From Fuerstiella sp. (GTDB lineage Bacteria > Planctomycetota > Planctomycetia > Planctomycetales > Planctomycetaceae), in assembly GCA_014238335.1 (NCBI GenBank), contig JABABI010000016.1, positions 1 through 64,000 of the forward strand: 64,000 nucleotides of DNA, read 5' to 3'. Shown here piece after piece: positions 19,812 to 27,934 of the stretch (position 1 is its first letter; every line of letters starts with the position of its first letter). Made by a program: the position numbers and the translations under genes. The notes beneath the pieces are model-generated. The model saw only the letters and a list, made by a program, of their open reading frames with translations. It had not been told where the DNA came from and made no database searches.

Positions 19812-20047
19812 CTTTCTCTTTTGGGCAGAGAGAGAGAATGGTTCGGGGTGAGATCCCGAAGCACGGCTGCTCTGAGAATGCAGTCGCTGCCGATCGAAGG
19901 CAGTACGCGAAACGAGAGAGATGGCTCGCCTGAGAACCGAGCCATACAGATGAGAGAGATGAAGGGCAGAATTGAGCCTGAGAAACTCGACTTCTGCAAC
20001 ACACGAAAAAGGTCATCGGTTTCATTGCGATCCGATCGGCCTTTTTT
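19812..20047 (+). ncRNA. Candidate structured RNA with repeated CTGAGAA-loop hairpins
   Basis: Six consecutive stem-loops followed by a terminator, in a gap with no protein gene. Stems: 19812-19834 (8 bp), 19842-19860 (6 bp, loop GTGAGAT), 19865-19885 (6 bp, loop TCTGAGAAT), 19886-19904 (6 bp, loop GATCGAA), 19921-19945 (8 bp, loop CCTGAGAAC), 19966-19997 (11 bp with one bulge, loop CCTGAGAAA), then the terminator hairpin. Four loops present TGAGA, and three of them are 9-base loops containing CTGAGAA. Single-stranded linkers are purine-rich (GAGAGAGATG). The T-rich terminator side favours plus-strand transcription. It does not show RNase P, tmRNA or SRP core motifs that I know. Repeated identical loops resemble protein-titrating RNAs such as CsrB in layout only. 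Exact 5' end unknown. Confidence 0.55.
20006..20047 (+). terminator. Rho-independent terminator of the RNA candidate
   Basis: AAAAAGGTCATCGG and CCGATCGGCCTTTTTT form a stem of nine pairs (one base bulged) plus A-T pairs, with a 12-base loop, ending in six T residues on the plus strand. It is nearly symmetrical, with five T residues on the minus strand, so it might act both ways, but no minus-strand gene enters from the right. Confidence 0.8.
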
Positions 20048-20235
20048 CTTTGCGCTCTGGAGACGCGTCGGGGCGACTCTGCCCCGCTTCTGCTGAAACA
20101 TCGTGAACACAGAACAGAAAAACCGAATAATGTTTTACGCTTTCGATTCCAGCGTGGCGAAGTTACTGTGGCTGGCGGTTAGAGCAGCAGATCGACGCCG
20201 CGAAAAGCTGATCTGTCGTCATCTGCCCCAATCAG

Positions 20236-20859
20236 TTGCATCGGATATTTGTGACCAACGATCTGCCACCCCGCCAAACTCTGACAGTGTCGCAGTTCCT
20301 GATCGGAGCCGGTCTGTTTGAGGGAGCGTTGTTGCTGGTGGCATTCGCACTTGGCGTGGTCGTTGATGTGCATCCGACGGCCGAATTGATCTGGTCCTGG
20401 CAGGACTTCGGCGTTGGTCTGCTGGCCACAGTGCCGATGCTTTTTCTTCTGGTCGCCTGTTTTCTGTCCAAAGCGAACGGACTGCGCCAGATTCGTGAGT
20501 TTCTGCGCGAGACGCTGGGGCCTCTGCTGGACCGTTGTCGCATCGTCGACATCCTGTTTCTCGCATTACTCGCCGGGATCTGCGAAGAGGTGTTGTTTCG
20601 CGGGCTGCTGTATCAGTGGATCAGAGCGTGGAACGCCACGCTGGCAATCCTGGTGTGCAATCTGTTATTCGCGGTGGCTCATTCGATTACGCCGCTGTAC
20701 GCGATGCTCGCCGGATTGATCGGTTTGTACCTGACGGCCCTGATGACAGGTGATTCCACGCCCAACCTGCTGATTCCCATGACGGCGCATGCCGCCTACG
20801 ACTTTGTCGCGTTTCTGGTGATCCTGTGGGACTACCGCCGCTCGGCCAGTCAGGGCTGA
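20236..20859 (+). CDS. CPBP family intramembrane metalloprotease
   Basis: About 207 residues, mostly hydrophobic with roughly six membrane helices. The three CPBP (CAAX/Abi) motifs are present: EEVLFRG near residue 115, FAVAH near 140 and TAHAAYDF near 183, giving the glutamates and histidines of the glutamate-type protease. The start is TTG at 20236 or GTG at 20251; the latter has CGGA about 6 bases upstream. Bacterial members process prenylated or peptide substrates, often bacteriocin-related; the substrate here is unknown. It is followed closely by the convergent holA. Confidence 0.87.
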   Translation: MHRIFVTNDLPPRQTLTVSQFLIGAGLFEGALLLVAFALGVVVDVHPTAELIWSWQDFGVGLLATVPMLFLLVACFLSKANGLRQIREFLRETLGPLLDRCRIVDILFLALLAGICEEVLFRGLLYQWIRAWNATLAILVCNLLFAVAHSITPLYAMLAGLIGLYLTALMTGDSTPNLLIPMTAHAAYDFVAFLVILWDYRRSASQG

Positions 20860-20914
20860 TCGCCATGCCTTTCCGCGCGAGCGTCGGTGTGAGAGTGAAG
20901 TGGCCGCTCTACGT

Positions 20915-21904
20915 TCAGCCGGCCAGTTTGACGAACAACGCTTCCAATTGCAGTTTGGGGGCAACTCGACTGCCGCCCTTCATGTTGGCATCGGCGTCGA
21001 TGAGCATCTGGAATATGCGGCTCGCTTTATCGAATCCGAGGCGTTTGAGGTATCGTTCAGACGGTCCGATCGCTGCCGGGAAAACTCCGGCCGAACGCAG
21101 TGCTCCTGGCAGATCGCGAGTTTGCCGAGCGTATTCCGTCGCCTCGGCGAGTTTCCGAAACGTGAACGTGAGCCCGCCCAGAATCTTTTGCGGCGCATCA
21201 CCGGCTAGTATCAATTTGTTCAGACATTCCAGAGCCGTGGACATTTCGCCGTCGCGGACAGCATCCAGCATCGCCCACGTTGTTTCGATGCGCCAGCCGC
21301 CGACGACTCGAGTTACGTCTTCGGGTGTGATTGTTTCGGCATCGCCGACAAGTGAAGCCAGTTTTTCGAGTTCCTGCTGCAGCAGTCCGAGACTGTCGCC
21401 TGCCAGCTGGACAATCAGGGCCGCAGCATCCCGGTCGATCTGCTTCTGATGGTCCTCTGCGGCTGTCCTGATTAACCACTTCACCAGCGCTGCACCTTTA
21501 AGTTCTCCGCACTCCAGGTTCAGACCGATTTTGTCGGTGGCCTTCGCCAGTTTTGTATTCTTAGGCCACGATTTCACATCCAGAATCAGTAATGATGTTT
21601 TCGACGGATAAGCGACGTACTTTTCCAGAACGGCTCGATTCTGCGACACAAAGTCATCCGCATCATCGATTACCACGATCCGCTTGTCGCCGAACATGGA
21701 AACCGTCAGCAGTTCGTCACAGACACTTTTCAGGTCAGCATCTTTGCCTGAAACGCGAGTGAGGGCGACGTCTTCGGTTTCGTCTGCCAGTCCCGGAATC
21801 AGCTTCAGCATTTCCAGCTTCAGGTAGCGTTCACTGCCGTATAACACCAGCACGGGAATGTTGGGAAGCGTCGTGTTTTTCGACAGGAACTCGGTTGCGT
21901 GCAT
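20915..21904 (-). CDS. holA: DNA polymerase III subunit delta
   Basis: 329 residues, normal length. HolA opens the sliding clamp as part of the clamp loader. The N-terminus IPVLVLYGSERYLKLEMLKL matches the delta family start, with the degenerate P-loop region lacking a true Walker A, then a DELLTVSMFGDKRIVVIDDA strand and the AAA-like fold with the C-terminal collar helices (LAILGGLT-type region appears as APQKILGGLTFTFRKLAEA). No duplicate or truncation. A small ORF lies just upstream (21944-22195) and might be co-transcribed. Confidence 0.92.
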   Translation of the reverse strand: MHATEFLSKNTTLPNIPVLVLYGSERYLKLEMLKLIPGLADETEDVALTRVSGKDADLKSVCDELLTVSMFGDKRIVVIDDADDFVSQNRAVLEKYVAYPSKTSLLILDVKSWPKNTKLAKATDKIGLNLECGELKGAALVKWLIRTAAEDHQKQIDRDAAALIVQLAGDSLGLLQQELEKLASLVGDAETITPEDVTRVVGGWRIETTWAMLDAVRDGEMSTALECLNKLILAGDAPQKILGGLTFTFRKLAEATEYARQTRDLPGALRSAGVFPAAIGPSERYLKRLGFDKASRIFQMLIDADANMKGGSRVAPKLQLEALFVKLAG

Positions 21905-21943
21905 CGACTTGGTATCCGGGGAACAGGTGACGTTCCGGGCAGT

Positions 21944-22195
21944 TTACCGATGCGACGGCGGTCTCGCGACCATTCGCCGGGCCATGGTCACAGGGGGTGT
22001 AGTCACGGATTGCGGTTTTCGACCGTAGGATGGGACCATCGTCCCGTAATATGATTCACCTGGGGACAATGGTCCCAAGCTGCGAAACTGCCCAACTTCA
22101 CAACCGTTTATGACTACACCGGTCTTAGGCGAGTTCAGAGCGCCAGTTGTCGGATTCATCCGACGTTTTCTTTTAACGGCTCGCTGCCGGGGCAT
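21944..22195 (-). CDS. Possible small basic protein upstream of holA
   Basis: 83 codons from an ATG preceded by AGGA 4 bases upstream, ending 40 bases before the holA start on the same strand. The product is basic, beginning MPRQRAVKRKRRMNPTTGAL, without membrane segments or a family I recognise. A long inverted repeat (22031-22077) lies inside the frame, which argues that the stretch may be a repeat element or regulatory hairpin rather than coding. Treat as uncertain. The frame gains support only from the ribosome site and its position. Confidence 0.35.
   Translation of the reverse strand: MPRQRAVKRKRRMNPTTGALNSPKTGVVINGCEVGQFRSLGPLSPGESYYGTMVPSYGRKPQSVTTPPVTMARRMVARPPSHR
22031..22077. repeat. 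47-bp imperfect inverted repeat
   Basis: Left arm TGGGACCATCGTCCC and right arm GGGGACAATGGTCCCA pair over about 15 positions with one mismatch, around a 16-base spacer. It lies upstream of holA. No T-run follows on either strand, so it is not a terminator; it could be a protein-binding dyad, an RNA hairpin or a short dispersed repeat. Confidence 0.7.
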
Positions 22196-22683
22196 TTCTT
22201 CCTGATGATAGTGGGATGTTACGGAACGAGGGCTCTGATGTGCTGAACGAGCGATCTTTATCCACCTCCACAACGGCAACGATTGCCGCACAGGCGACAC
22301 ATCGGCAGGTGCTGCCGGAAAAAACCGGGCGTCGCCGCTTGAGGTTGACGATTAGTGAAGCGGGGTCATCCGTTTCGATTGATGCCGGCAAAGATACTCG
22401 ATGACGTTTTGCACGTTTGATTTGGCTGTAACGCTAATAACGTCAGTACCGATAACTATTCTGGGAGATGCGTACGGTGGAGTCGGCGCGCTACCCGCGG
22501 GCAGGAGGCCTGCGTGGCGATTAACCGGCTCCGTCTGAGCGTCGCCCTGCCTGACTCACTAATGAACAGCGCAGCCACAGGGACGTGGAATCGCTGTTAC
22601 GAGTCGGCTCTGCACTCGCCGTATACGGCGAGCCTGCCAAACACACTCACTGTCAACGGATTTACTATGAGGGGGGGCGCGAC
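22196..22683. other. Intergenic gap
   Basis: A plus-strand frame 22216-22404 (62 codons, ending in EAGSSVSIDAGKDTR) is protein-like in composition but has only GTGGG right against its ATG and no known family. The remainder contains GC-rich short palindromes around 22490-22530 and presumably the promoter of the secreted protein at 22684. Confidence 0.25.
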
Positions 22684-23622
22684 ATGAGGTCGCTTCACAT
22701 CTTACGCATTGTCTGTTTTGTTATTGCCATTCCCATATTCTTTGTCCGTGCACACGGGCAGGTTGTTCCCGGAACGGGAATTCGCCATACACGTGTCGGC
22801 GACGATTTCGAAGATAAAAACTGGAAGTGGATTCCCAACGGTCAGAAGGCCAGTCGGGAACAGGATGAACGGGAACGACGACCGCTGGGCGGATCGAATA
22901 ACGGCCGCTGGTTCGAAAGTGCGAAACGCGGCATGCCCGACGTTATCGAACGTGTGGCAACGCCCGCCGACGGCATCGTCGGCAGCAAGGGGGCCCTGCG
23001 ACTGCAGACGTTAAACTCCGGCATTCCTGGACGCCCCAGCGGAAAAATGGAGCAGGATGACTTCATTATGGCGTGTTCGTCGCGGATGGGTGGTCTTGAC
23101 GTTTCGCGCAGTCCAAGCTGTACATGTCGCATCTGGATTCCCCCGTTTCAGAACTGGGAAAACCGATCCGGTTCACACTTTGGTTACCGCATTGACTGCA
23201 AGACGACCAAGACCGAGAAGAAAAAAAGATTCCTGTTCACCAGGACCGTGAAGGAAAAGGAATCCTATTGGCCAGGGTTCTTCTTCGAGTTCCACAGCGA
23301 AAACGACCCACGGTATGCGGAAGACGAAGCTGTACTGCTGATCCGGGGAAACAACACAGGACATGAGGTCCGTAGCGCCAAGCTGACTCCCGGATGGTGG
23401 ACGTTTGGCATGTCGGTTACTCCTGATGGTCGAATTCACTATTACGCTCGCCAGGGCGTGGGCGATCTTCGTCCGGCAGACCATCTGTATACCAGTTACC
23501 CGTATAGCTACTCGGCCGAGATGTTTGCGACGCATTTTTTCAATTCGGTGAACAAATGCGACGGACGAACATGGTCCACACCATTCATCATTGACGACCC
23601 GGCTGTCTTCAGCCTGCGGTAG
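22684..23622 (+). CDS. Secreted protein of unknown function
   Basis: About 312 residues from the ATG at 22684, preceded by a GGGGGGG-rich ribosome site about 6-8 bases upstream. A signal peptide (RIVCFVIAIPIFFVRAHGQ) is followed by a soluble domain rich in aromatic residues and beta strands (DDFEDKNWKWIPNGQK, FGYRIDCKTTKT, LTPGWWTFGMSVTPDGRIHY). The pattern resembles concanavalin-like carbohydrate or surface-binding domains, where a strand with WxxFxMxVxPDG is common, but I cannot assign a named family. Four cysteines occur in the mature part. Probably a periplasmic or surface protein; function not known. Monocistronic by position. Confidence 0.75.
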   Translation: MRSLHILRIVCFVIAIPIFFVRAHGQVVPGTGIRHTRVGDDFEDKNWKWIPNGQKASREQDERERRPLGGSNNGRWFESAKRGMPDVIERVATPADGIVGSKGALRLQTLNSGIPGRPSGKMEQDDFIMACSSRMGGLDVSRSPSCTCRIWIPPFQNWENRSGSHFGYRIDCKTTKTEKKKRFLFTRTVKEKESYWPGFFFEFHSENDPRYAEDEAVLLIRGNNTGHEVRSAKLTPGWWTFGMSVTPDGRIHYYARQGVGDLRPADHLYTSYPYSYSAEMFATHFFNSVNKCDGRTWSTPFIIDDPAVFSLR

Positions 23623-23652
23623 TGTTGCTGGTGAATGACACGGTCATAAAAC

Positions 23653-23684
23653 AGAGCCCGACGTTTTGACGAACGCCGGGCTCT
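23653..23684 (-). terminator. Stem-loop terminator between convergent genes
   Basis: AGAGCCCG and CGGGCTCT form an 8-bp stem, extended by an inner CGTT/AACG pair of arms around TTGACG. On the minus strand it is followed by GTTTTA, a short T-run, so it probably ends the ppa transcript. It lies between the converging secreted-protein and ppa genes and may also slow readthrough from the plus side. Confidence 0.6.
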
Positions 23685-23778
23685 ATTCGTGAGCAACAGC
23701 TGCCGTGAGTGGCTGCCCGGATCTACTGAGCTGCGGGCGAAAAAAAAACCAGGACGCAACGACGAGCGTGCCTTGTGA

Positions 23779-24396
23779 TCAGGTGTCGCCGAATTCGTCC
23801 TGGTAATCAGCCATTGCGGCCTGGATTACTTTCTCCGCGTGGCTGCGATCGTAAATTCCGTCAATGGACACGGGTTGCGCTGGGTCTCCAGGCATCACTT
23901 TGTACGTAGTGAAGTAGTGCCGCATACGCTGCACCAATGCCTGTGGCAGTTCGTCGATGTCCTCAACATGTGACCAGATGTTGTCCGCTGCCAGCACACC
24001 GATGATTTTGTCATCGGCTTCACCATTGTCGAGCATCGGCAGACCGCCGATCACTCGAACGTTGATGATGACCTCAGACTTTGTAATAGGTCGTTCGCTC
24101 AGCACACAGATATCCAGCGGGTCGGCGTCGCCGCGTTTTGCCTGCGGCATCATCGCTGCAACTCGTTCGCCGCAATAGGTGCGCGGGATGAAGCCGTACA
24201 GTGTCGGTGGCTGAGACGATGTTCGTTGCGGACGATCAACACGTAAATAGCCGGTAACTTTGTCGACCTCGTATTTCACCAGGTCGAACGGAGTAATCTC
24301 GATAAAGGCATGTACAAGTCCGGGTGGGTCTGGTCCGACATCAAGACCATGCCAGGGATGTGGCCGCCATCGGTAAAAAGGCTGAGGAAATGACAT
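23779..24396 (-). CDS. ppa: Inorganic pyrophosphatase (family I)
   Basis: 205 residues. Hydrolyses diphosphate to phosphate, pulling biosynthetic reactions forward. Family I hallmarks: [14 protein letters not shown], the [11 protein letters not shown] strand, the metal-binding [11 protein letters not shown] and the [12 protein letters not shown] loop with the catalytic Asp residues. The C-terminus carries extra residues compared with the E. coli enzyme but within the family range. The N-terminus HPWHGLDVG is typical of the type found in planctomycetes and some other phyla. Ends against a hairpin terminator at 23653-23684. Confidence 0.95.
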   Translation of the reverse strand: MSFPQPFYRWRPHPWHGLDVGPDPPGLVHAFIEITPFDLVKYEVDKVTGYLRVDRPQRTSSQPPTLYGFIPRTYCGERVAAMMPQAKRGDADPLDICVLSERPITKSEVIINVRVIGGLPMLDNGEADDKIIGVLAADNIWSHVEDIDELPQALVQRMRHYFTTYKVMPGDPAQPVSIDGIYDRSHAEKVIQAAMADYQDEFGDT

Positions 24397-24761
24397 AAAT
24401 TTGTCAAACTTTGTAGCTGGGACAGAGCAACCGTTTGCTCCGGGGACGCGAGACGCAGATCTGTGACTCTAAGATAGAGATAGAGATAGAGCCAAAATGT
24501 GTAAGCCCTGAAAAGTCCGATTCCATTCGGTTTTCGAGGGGAACTCATCTTGTCGGAGCGGCGCTCCAATGTCCAGGGATGAGAATGATCTGTCTCAAAT
24601 TCGAATTGCGACCGATTCAAGAGACACTGTGGACGGCCGATCGTACGATAAGCACCTACGTCAGGCTCTGTGTGTATCGAGACTCTGCGGCGAGTCGGTG
24701 CATACCAGGGAACAAAAGATGAACACATAATGAGCCAGGATTGCTTCGGCCGGATTTGAGG
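24397..24761. other. Intergenic gap, divergent promoters
   Basis: 365 bases between divergent ppa and ftr, so promoters for both should lie here. A short tandem repeat of GATAGA (about 24472-24493) is visible. No gene or clear -35/-10 pair could be singled out. Confidence 0.35.
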
Positions 24762-25649
24762 ATGACAGAGCCACCGAAAATCGATGACACGTTTGCGGAA
24801 GCGTTTCCCATGTTGGGAACTCGACTGATTATTACGGCCATCGACATCGAACTCGCGACGATCGCCGCGCTGGAGTTCTGTGGGAATGCGTCCAGCGTGA
24901 TCGGATGCGATGTCGAAGCGGGGATTGAGCGAGGATTGGGAGAATCACGAACGCCCGATGGCCGTCCGGGCGTTTCCGTGCTGGCATTTGCTTTCAACCG
25001 AAAGTCGCTGGAGAAAGCGGTTGCCAGTCGAATCGGGCAGAATGTACTGACATGCCCGACGACCGCAGTTTATGCCGGACTGACCGATTCGCCGAAGGAA
25101 GATCGCATCAAGGTCGGGGCCCAGTTGCGTTACTTTGGAGATGGGTTTCAGATTTCAAAGAAGCTGGACCGTCAGCGTTACTGGCGAATTCCCGTGATGG
25201 ATGGCGAATTTCTTTGTGAAGACGTATTTGGAACAAAGAAGGGGATCGGCGGCGGAAACCTGCTGATTTGCGGGCGATCTCAGGCTCAGACGCTGGCGGC
25301 CGTTCGAACTGCCGTGACTGCCATCAACGACCTGAAAGACGTCATTCTGCCATTTCCTGCAGGAATCGTGCGCAGTGGCTCCAAAGTCGGGTCGAAGTAT
25401 CCTCAACTGAAAGCCAGCACAAACGACAAGTGGTGTCCTACGCTTCGTGGTCAAACAGATTCTGAATTGGAAGACGGAGAACATGCCGTCTACGAAATTG
25501 TAATTGACGGGTTTTCTGAGCAAGCTGTGGCGCAGGCGATGAAGGTTGGGCTGGCGACGGTCGCTGGGATGCCTGGAGTGCTTCGGATTTCCGCAGGCAA
25601 CTATGGCGGCAAACTGGGGCCACATCACTTCCATCTTCACAAACTGTAG
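24762..25649 (+). CDS. ftr: Formylmethanofuran:H4MPT formyltransferase
   Basis: About 295 residues, close to the usual 297; also called FhcD in methylotrophs. It moves the formyl group between methanofuran and tetrahydromethanopterin. Recognisable blocks: DDTFAEAFPMLGTRLIITA at the N-terminus, CDVEAGIERGLGESRTPDGR, FQISKKLDRQRYWRIPVMDG, EDVFGTKKGIGGGNLLICG, and the C-terminal ISAGNYGGKLGPHHFHLHKL that closes the family. The ATG at 24762 is used (a TTG seven codons upstream is possible). First gene of a plus-strand C1 cluster running to 30560. In bacteria the pathway oxidises formaldehyde-level C1 units to formate; direction here is inference. Confidence 0.95.
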   Translation: MTEPPKIDDTFAEAFPMLGTRLIITAIDIELATIAALEFCGNASSVIGCDVEAGIERGLGESRTPDGRPGVSVLAFAFNRKSLEKAVASRIGQNVLTCPTTAVYAGLTDSPKEDRIKVGAQLRYFGDGFQISKKLDRQRYWRIPVMDGEFLCEDVFGTKKGIGGGNLLICGRSQAQTLAAVRTAVTAINDLKDVILPFPAGIVRSGSKVGSKYPQLKASTNDKWCPTLRGQTDSELEDGEHAVYEIVIDGFSEQAVAQAMKVGLATVAGMPGVLRISAGNYGGKLGPHHFHLHKL

Positions 25650-25746
25650 TTGTCCGTTGGTTGTTCCGAGTCGCGTCTCGCAGGACACTTGCTTTCGACT
25701 GCCACACGATTTCTGGTATGGTCGATAATATAGAACGATATAACTC

Positions 25747-26082
25747 ATGGCCACGAAAAGGTTTATTCTCAATTCGTCACGTTCATCGAAACAGGGAACC
25801 CTGATCAACGCAGGGAAATATTCCGAAGAATATCAGGCTCTCACGAATTCGATGACGATGGAACCGGCAGACATGGCGGGCATTGGGCTCGTTGAAGGGC
25901 AAATGGCACTCGTGCGAACGGAATTTGGGGAGGCCGAATTCAAATGTAAGGCAGGAAAAGAACCTGAGGGTATGATTTTTATTCCTTATGGGCCGCCAAC
26001 CTGTAAACTCATGGGCGGCAATACGGATGGGACCGGAATGCCGATGTCCAAAGGGTGGGAAGTGGAAGTTGTTCCGCTGTAG
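25747..26082 (+). CDS. FwdD-like molybdopterin dinucleotide-binding subunit
   Basis: 111 residues. The sequence matches the small molybdopterin-dinucleotide-binding domain that in archaeal formylmethanofuran dehydrogenase is the separate FwdD subunit: SMTMEPADMAGIGLVEGQMALVRTE region, then EGMIFIPYGPPTCKLMGG, then DGTGMPMSKGWEVEVVPL. FwdB lacks this domain, so the two together form the pterin site. Its presence in a bacterial cluster suggests the pterin is really bound. It lies about 100 bases after ftr, same strand. Family assignment is by motif memory, fairly sure; function in the complex is inferred from the archaeal enzyme. Confidence 0.8.
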   Translation: MATKRFILNSSRSSKQGTLINAGKYSEEYQALTNSMTMEPADMAGIGLVEGQMALVRTEFGEAEFKCKAGKEPEGMIFIPYGPPTCKLMGGNTDGTGMPMSKGWEVEVVPL

Positions 26083-26533
26083 CAGACCCAATAGTGCGTT
26101 CCTGCAGACTCATATTTCAAATTCAGAATCGCTAACTTCAAGTCTCAGATTTCTCATGAAACAGCAACCGGTCAACGAAAAACTCAGTGGCCCCGAAAGT
26201 CCTCATTTCTGTACGCGCGGCGACAGCGTGGAGGAAGTGCCAGCGTGGACAGAGGTCGAAGAAGGTCGCTTCATGCCCCGCCGGGTTCGTGGCAGCAACC
26301 AGGGTCGGGCCCTGGGCTGAACATTTACCGTCCCATCGTCCGGTTCGGACGATACCAACTGTCAGGAGCAGCAACGCAGGTCGGACACAGACTGACCTGG
26401 AGAAGAGACACCACCGGAGAAGACGATCGACTGAGTGCATCACTGAGTTCGGACCGCAGGTAAACTGCCGGCAACATGCTGTTGTCCACTGAGGTTTGTG
26501 ACTGACCGATGCAGCTTGAAAGAGCATTGAATA
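26083..26533. other. Gap between fwdD-like and fwdB genes
   Basis: 451 bases containing the small ORF listed at 26156-26320. Beyond it (26321-26533) I see no gene, strong hairpin or repeat; the fwdB ribosome site is a weak GAAAGAG upstream of the ATG at 26534. Confidence 0.35.
26156..26320 (+). CDS. Small protein within the C1 cluster
   Basis: 54 codons, same strand as and between the fwdD-like and fwdB genes. The product (MKQQPVNEKLSGPESPHF..., then PAWTEVEEGRFMPRRVRGSN) ends with a pattern, Trp-x-Glu-Val-x2-Gly-x-Phe-x-Pro-Arg-Arg-Val-Arg-Gly-Ser, that looks conserved rather than random, with one Cys and a basic tail. There is no clear ribosome site. I do not recognise a named family. A role with the Fwd complex is suggested only by position. 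Confidence 0.5.
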   Translation: MKQQPVNEKLSGPESPHFCTRGDSVEEVPAWTEVEEGRFMPRRVRGSNQGRALG

Positions 26534-27874
26534 ATGACTCTTCAGATAATTGACAACGCCACCTGCACATTCTGTGGCTGCGTTTGTGATGACATTCAAC
26601 TGCATCACGATGAGGTCCGCATTCACGAGGCCAAGAAAGCCTGTGTTCTTGGTACTGCCTGGTTTCTGAACCACACCGCCGAGAAGAAGTACCCGGACGC
26701 CCTGATCGACGGCAAAGAAGCGACCGTCGAGGAAGCTATTCAGACGGCGGCGACATTGCTGCACGAAGCCGATATGCCGCTGGTCTACGGCATGAGCAAC
26801 ACGACATGTGAAGCTCAGAAGCTGTGTGTCGCTTTGGCGGATCAGCTGGGAGGGCTGCTGGACAGTCACACATCGTTGTGACACGGTCCCACTGAAATCG
26901 CCGCCCAGTTGGGTGGTAAAGTGACGTGTACGCTCGGCGAAGTGAAACAACGAGCCGACTTCATCGTGTATTGGGGAGGCAACCCGGCCGAATGCCACCC
27001 TCGCCATTTCACGAAGTATACCATCATGCAGAAAAGTAAGTTTCTGCCGCGTGGTCGCAAGGACCGGACGATGGTTCTGGTGGACATTCGTGAAACGAAA
27101 AGTGCCAAAGCCGCAGACATCTTTCTTCAGGTCAAGCCCGGTAAGGATTTTGAGCTGATCACGATTTTGCGAGCTCTGATCAAAGATCAGCACGTTGGTG
27201 ATGAACAGATTTCCCAGACAGGCATGACCCGCGAAACGCTGGACGATCTGGTCCAGCGGATGAAGTCGTGCAAATTTGGCTGTTTCTTCTTCGGCATGGG
27301 TCTGTCGATGACTCGCGGAAAGCATATGAACTCCGCGGCATTGCTCACGCTGGCGGCGGAAATGAATGCCTTCACTAAATTTGTCGCCATGCCGATGCGA
27401 GGCCACGGCAACGTCACCGGCGCCGATGTGGTCATGCGCTGGCAGACGGGATACCCCTTCGGAATTACGTTCAATCGAGGCTACCCGCGTTATAACCCAG
27501 GTGAGTTCTCAACCGTGGATGTGCTCGTTCGCGGAGACTGTGACGCCGCATTTATTATCGGTGCCGACCCTGGTGCCACGATGCCGCAACCGGCGATCGA
27601 CCATCTGAAGCGCATACCGACAATCTGTCTGGATCCGCATATTACTCATACCAGCAAACTGGCGCGAGTACACATCACAACAGCAGCTCAGGGAATTGCG
27701 GCTCCCGGGACGGCCTATCGAATGGACGAAATTCCACTGCCGCTAAAGCCGGCCTTGAAGTCGCCATATCCCACGGACGAAGAAGTCGTTCGCCGAATTA
27801 ATGAAGCGATCGCCCAGAAACCGTTCTGGTTGCCGGAAGGCAGTCAGCCTCAGATGATTTCAGCTCAGGTGTGA
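26534..27874 (+). CDS. fwdB: Formylmethanofuran dehydrogenase subunit B, predicted selenoprotein
   Basis: 446 residues if the TGA at 26879-26881 (codon 116) is read as selenocysteine. Frame continues unbroken on both sides. The N-terminus has the [4Fe-4S] ligands C11-x2-C14-x3-C18 and C37 (ATCTFCGCVCDD). The TGA lies in DSHTSL-U-HGPTEIAAQ; U-H-G-P is the active-site motif of the Sec formate dehydrogenase family (E. coli FdhF) and sits where archaeal FwdB has its tungsten-binding Cys/Sec (residue 118 in Methanothermobacter wolfeii). A SECIS-like stem-loop follows. The downstream part is FwdB-like: FIVYWGGNPAECHPRH, FGMGLSMTRGKHMN, MRGHGNVTGAD. The alternative, two genes with re-start at TTG 26909, would split a domain. 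Redox activity is inferred from the intact FeS and pterin elements. Confidence 0.88.
26879..26917 (+). promoter_or_regulatory. Predicted bacterial SECIS element after in-frame UGA
   Basis: UGA at 26879-26881, then GCCGCCC (26900-26906) pairs with GGGTGGT (26911-26917) in a 7-bp stem with two G-U pairs, around the 4-base loop AGTT (26907-26910). The loop starts 25 bases after the UGA and has a G in its first two positions, fitting the published bacterial SECIS geometry (loop 16-37 bases from UGA). It lies inside coding sequence as bacterial SECIS elements do. SelB would bind it; no sel gene is in this window. Confidence 0.75.
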
Positions 27875-27876
27875 GA

Positions 27877-27903
27877 GTGTTCAGCCACTGTGTGACTGAA
27901 CAC
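27877..27903 (+). repeat. Stem-loop between fwdB and fwdA
   Basis: GTGTTCAG pairs with CTGAACAC (8 bp, 11-base loop) right after the fwdB stop. No T-run follows, so it is probably not a strong terminator; it may stabilise or separate message ends within the cluster. Confidence 0.5.
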
Positions 27904-27934
27904 AGCAGACAACGACAAGACGGACCCCAGGGAT

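Noticed and set aside
19595..20110. Minus-strand frames over the RNA candidate
   Set aside because: They cross several perfect hairpins, lack ribosome sites and match no family, while the plus strand shows the terminator.
26138..27406. Long open frame (422 codons) on the minus strand opposite fwdB
   Set aside because: It is antisense to fwdB, which has clear homology, and its product shows no family pattern; a codon-bias shadow explains it.
26909..27874. Separate gene starting at TTG 26909 after the UGA
   Set aside because: No ribosome site; the split would fall inside one domain at the active-site motif, and the upstream frame would lack most of the enzyme.
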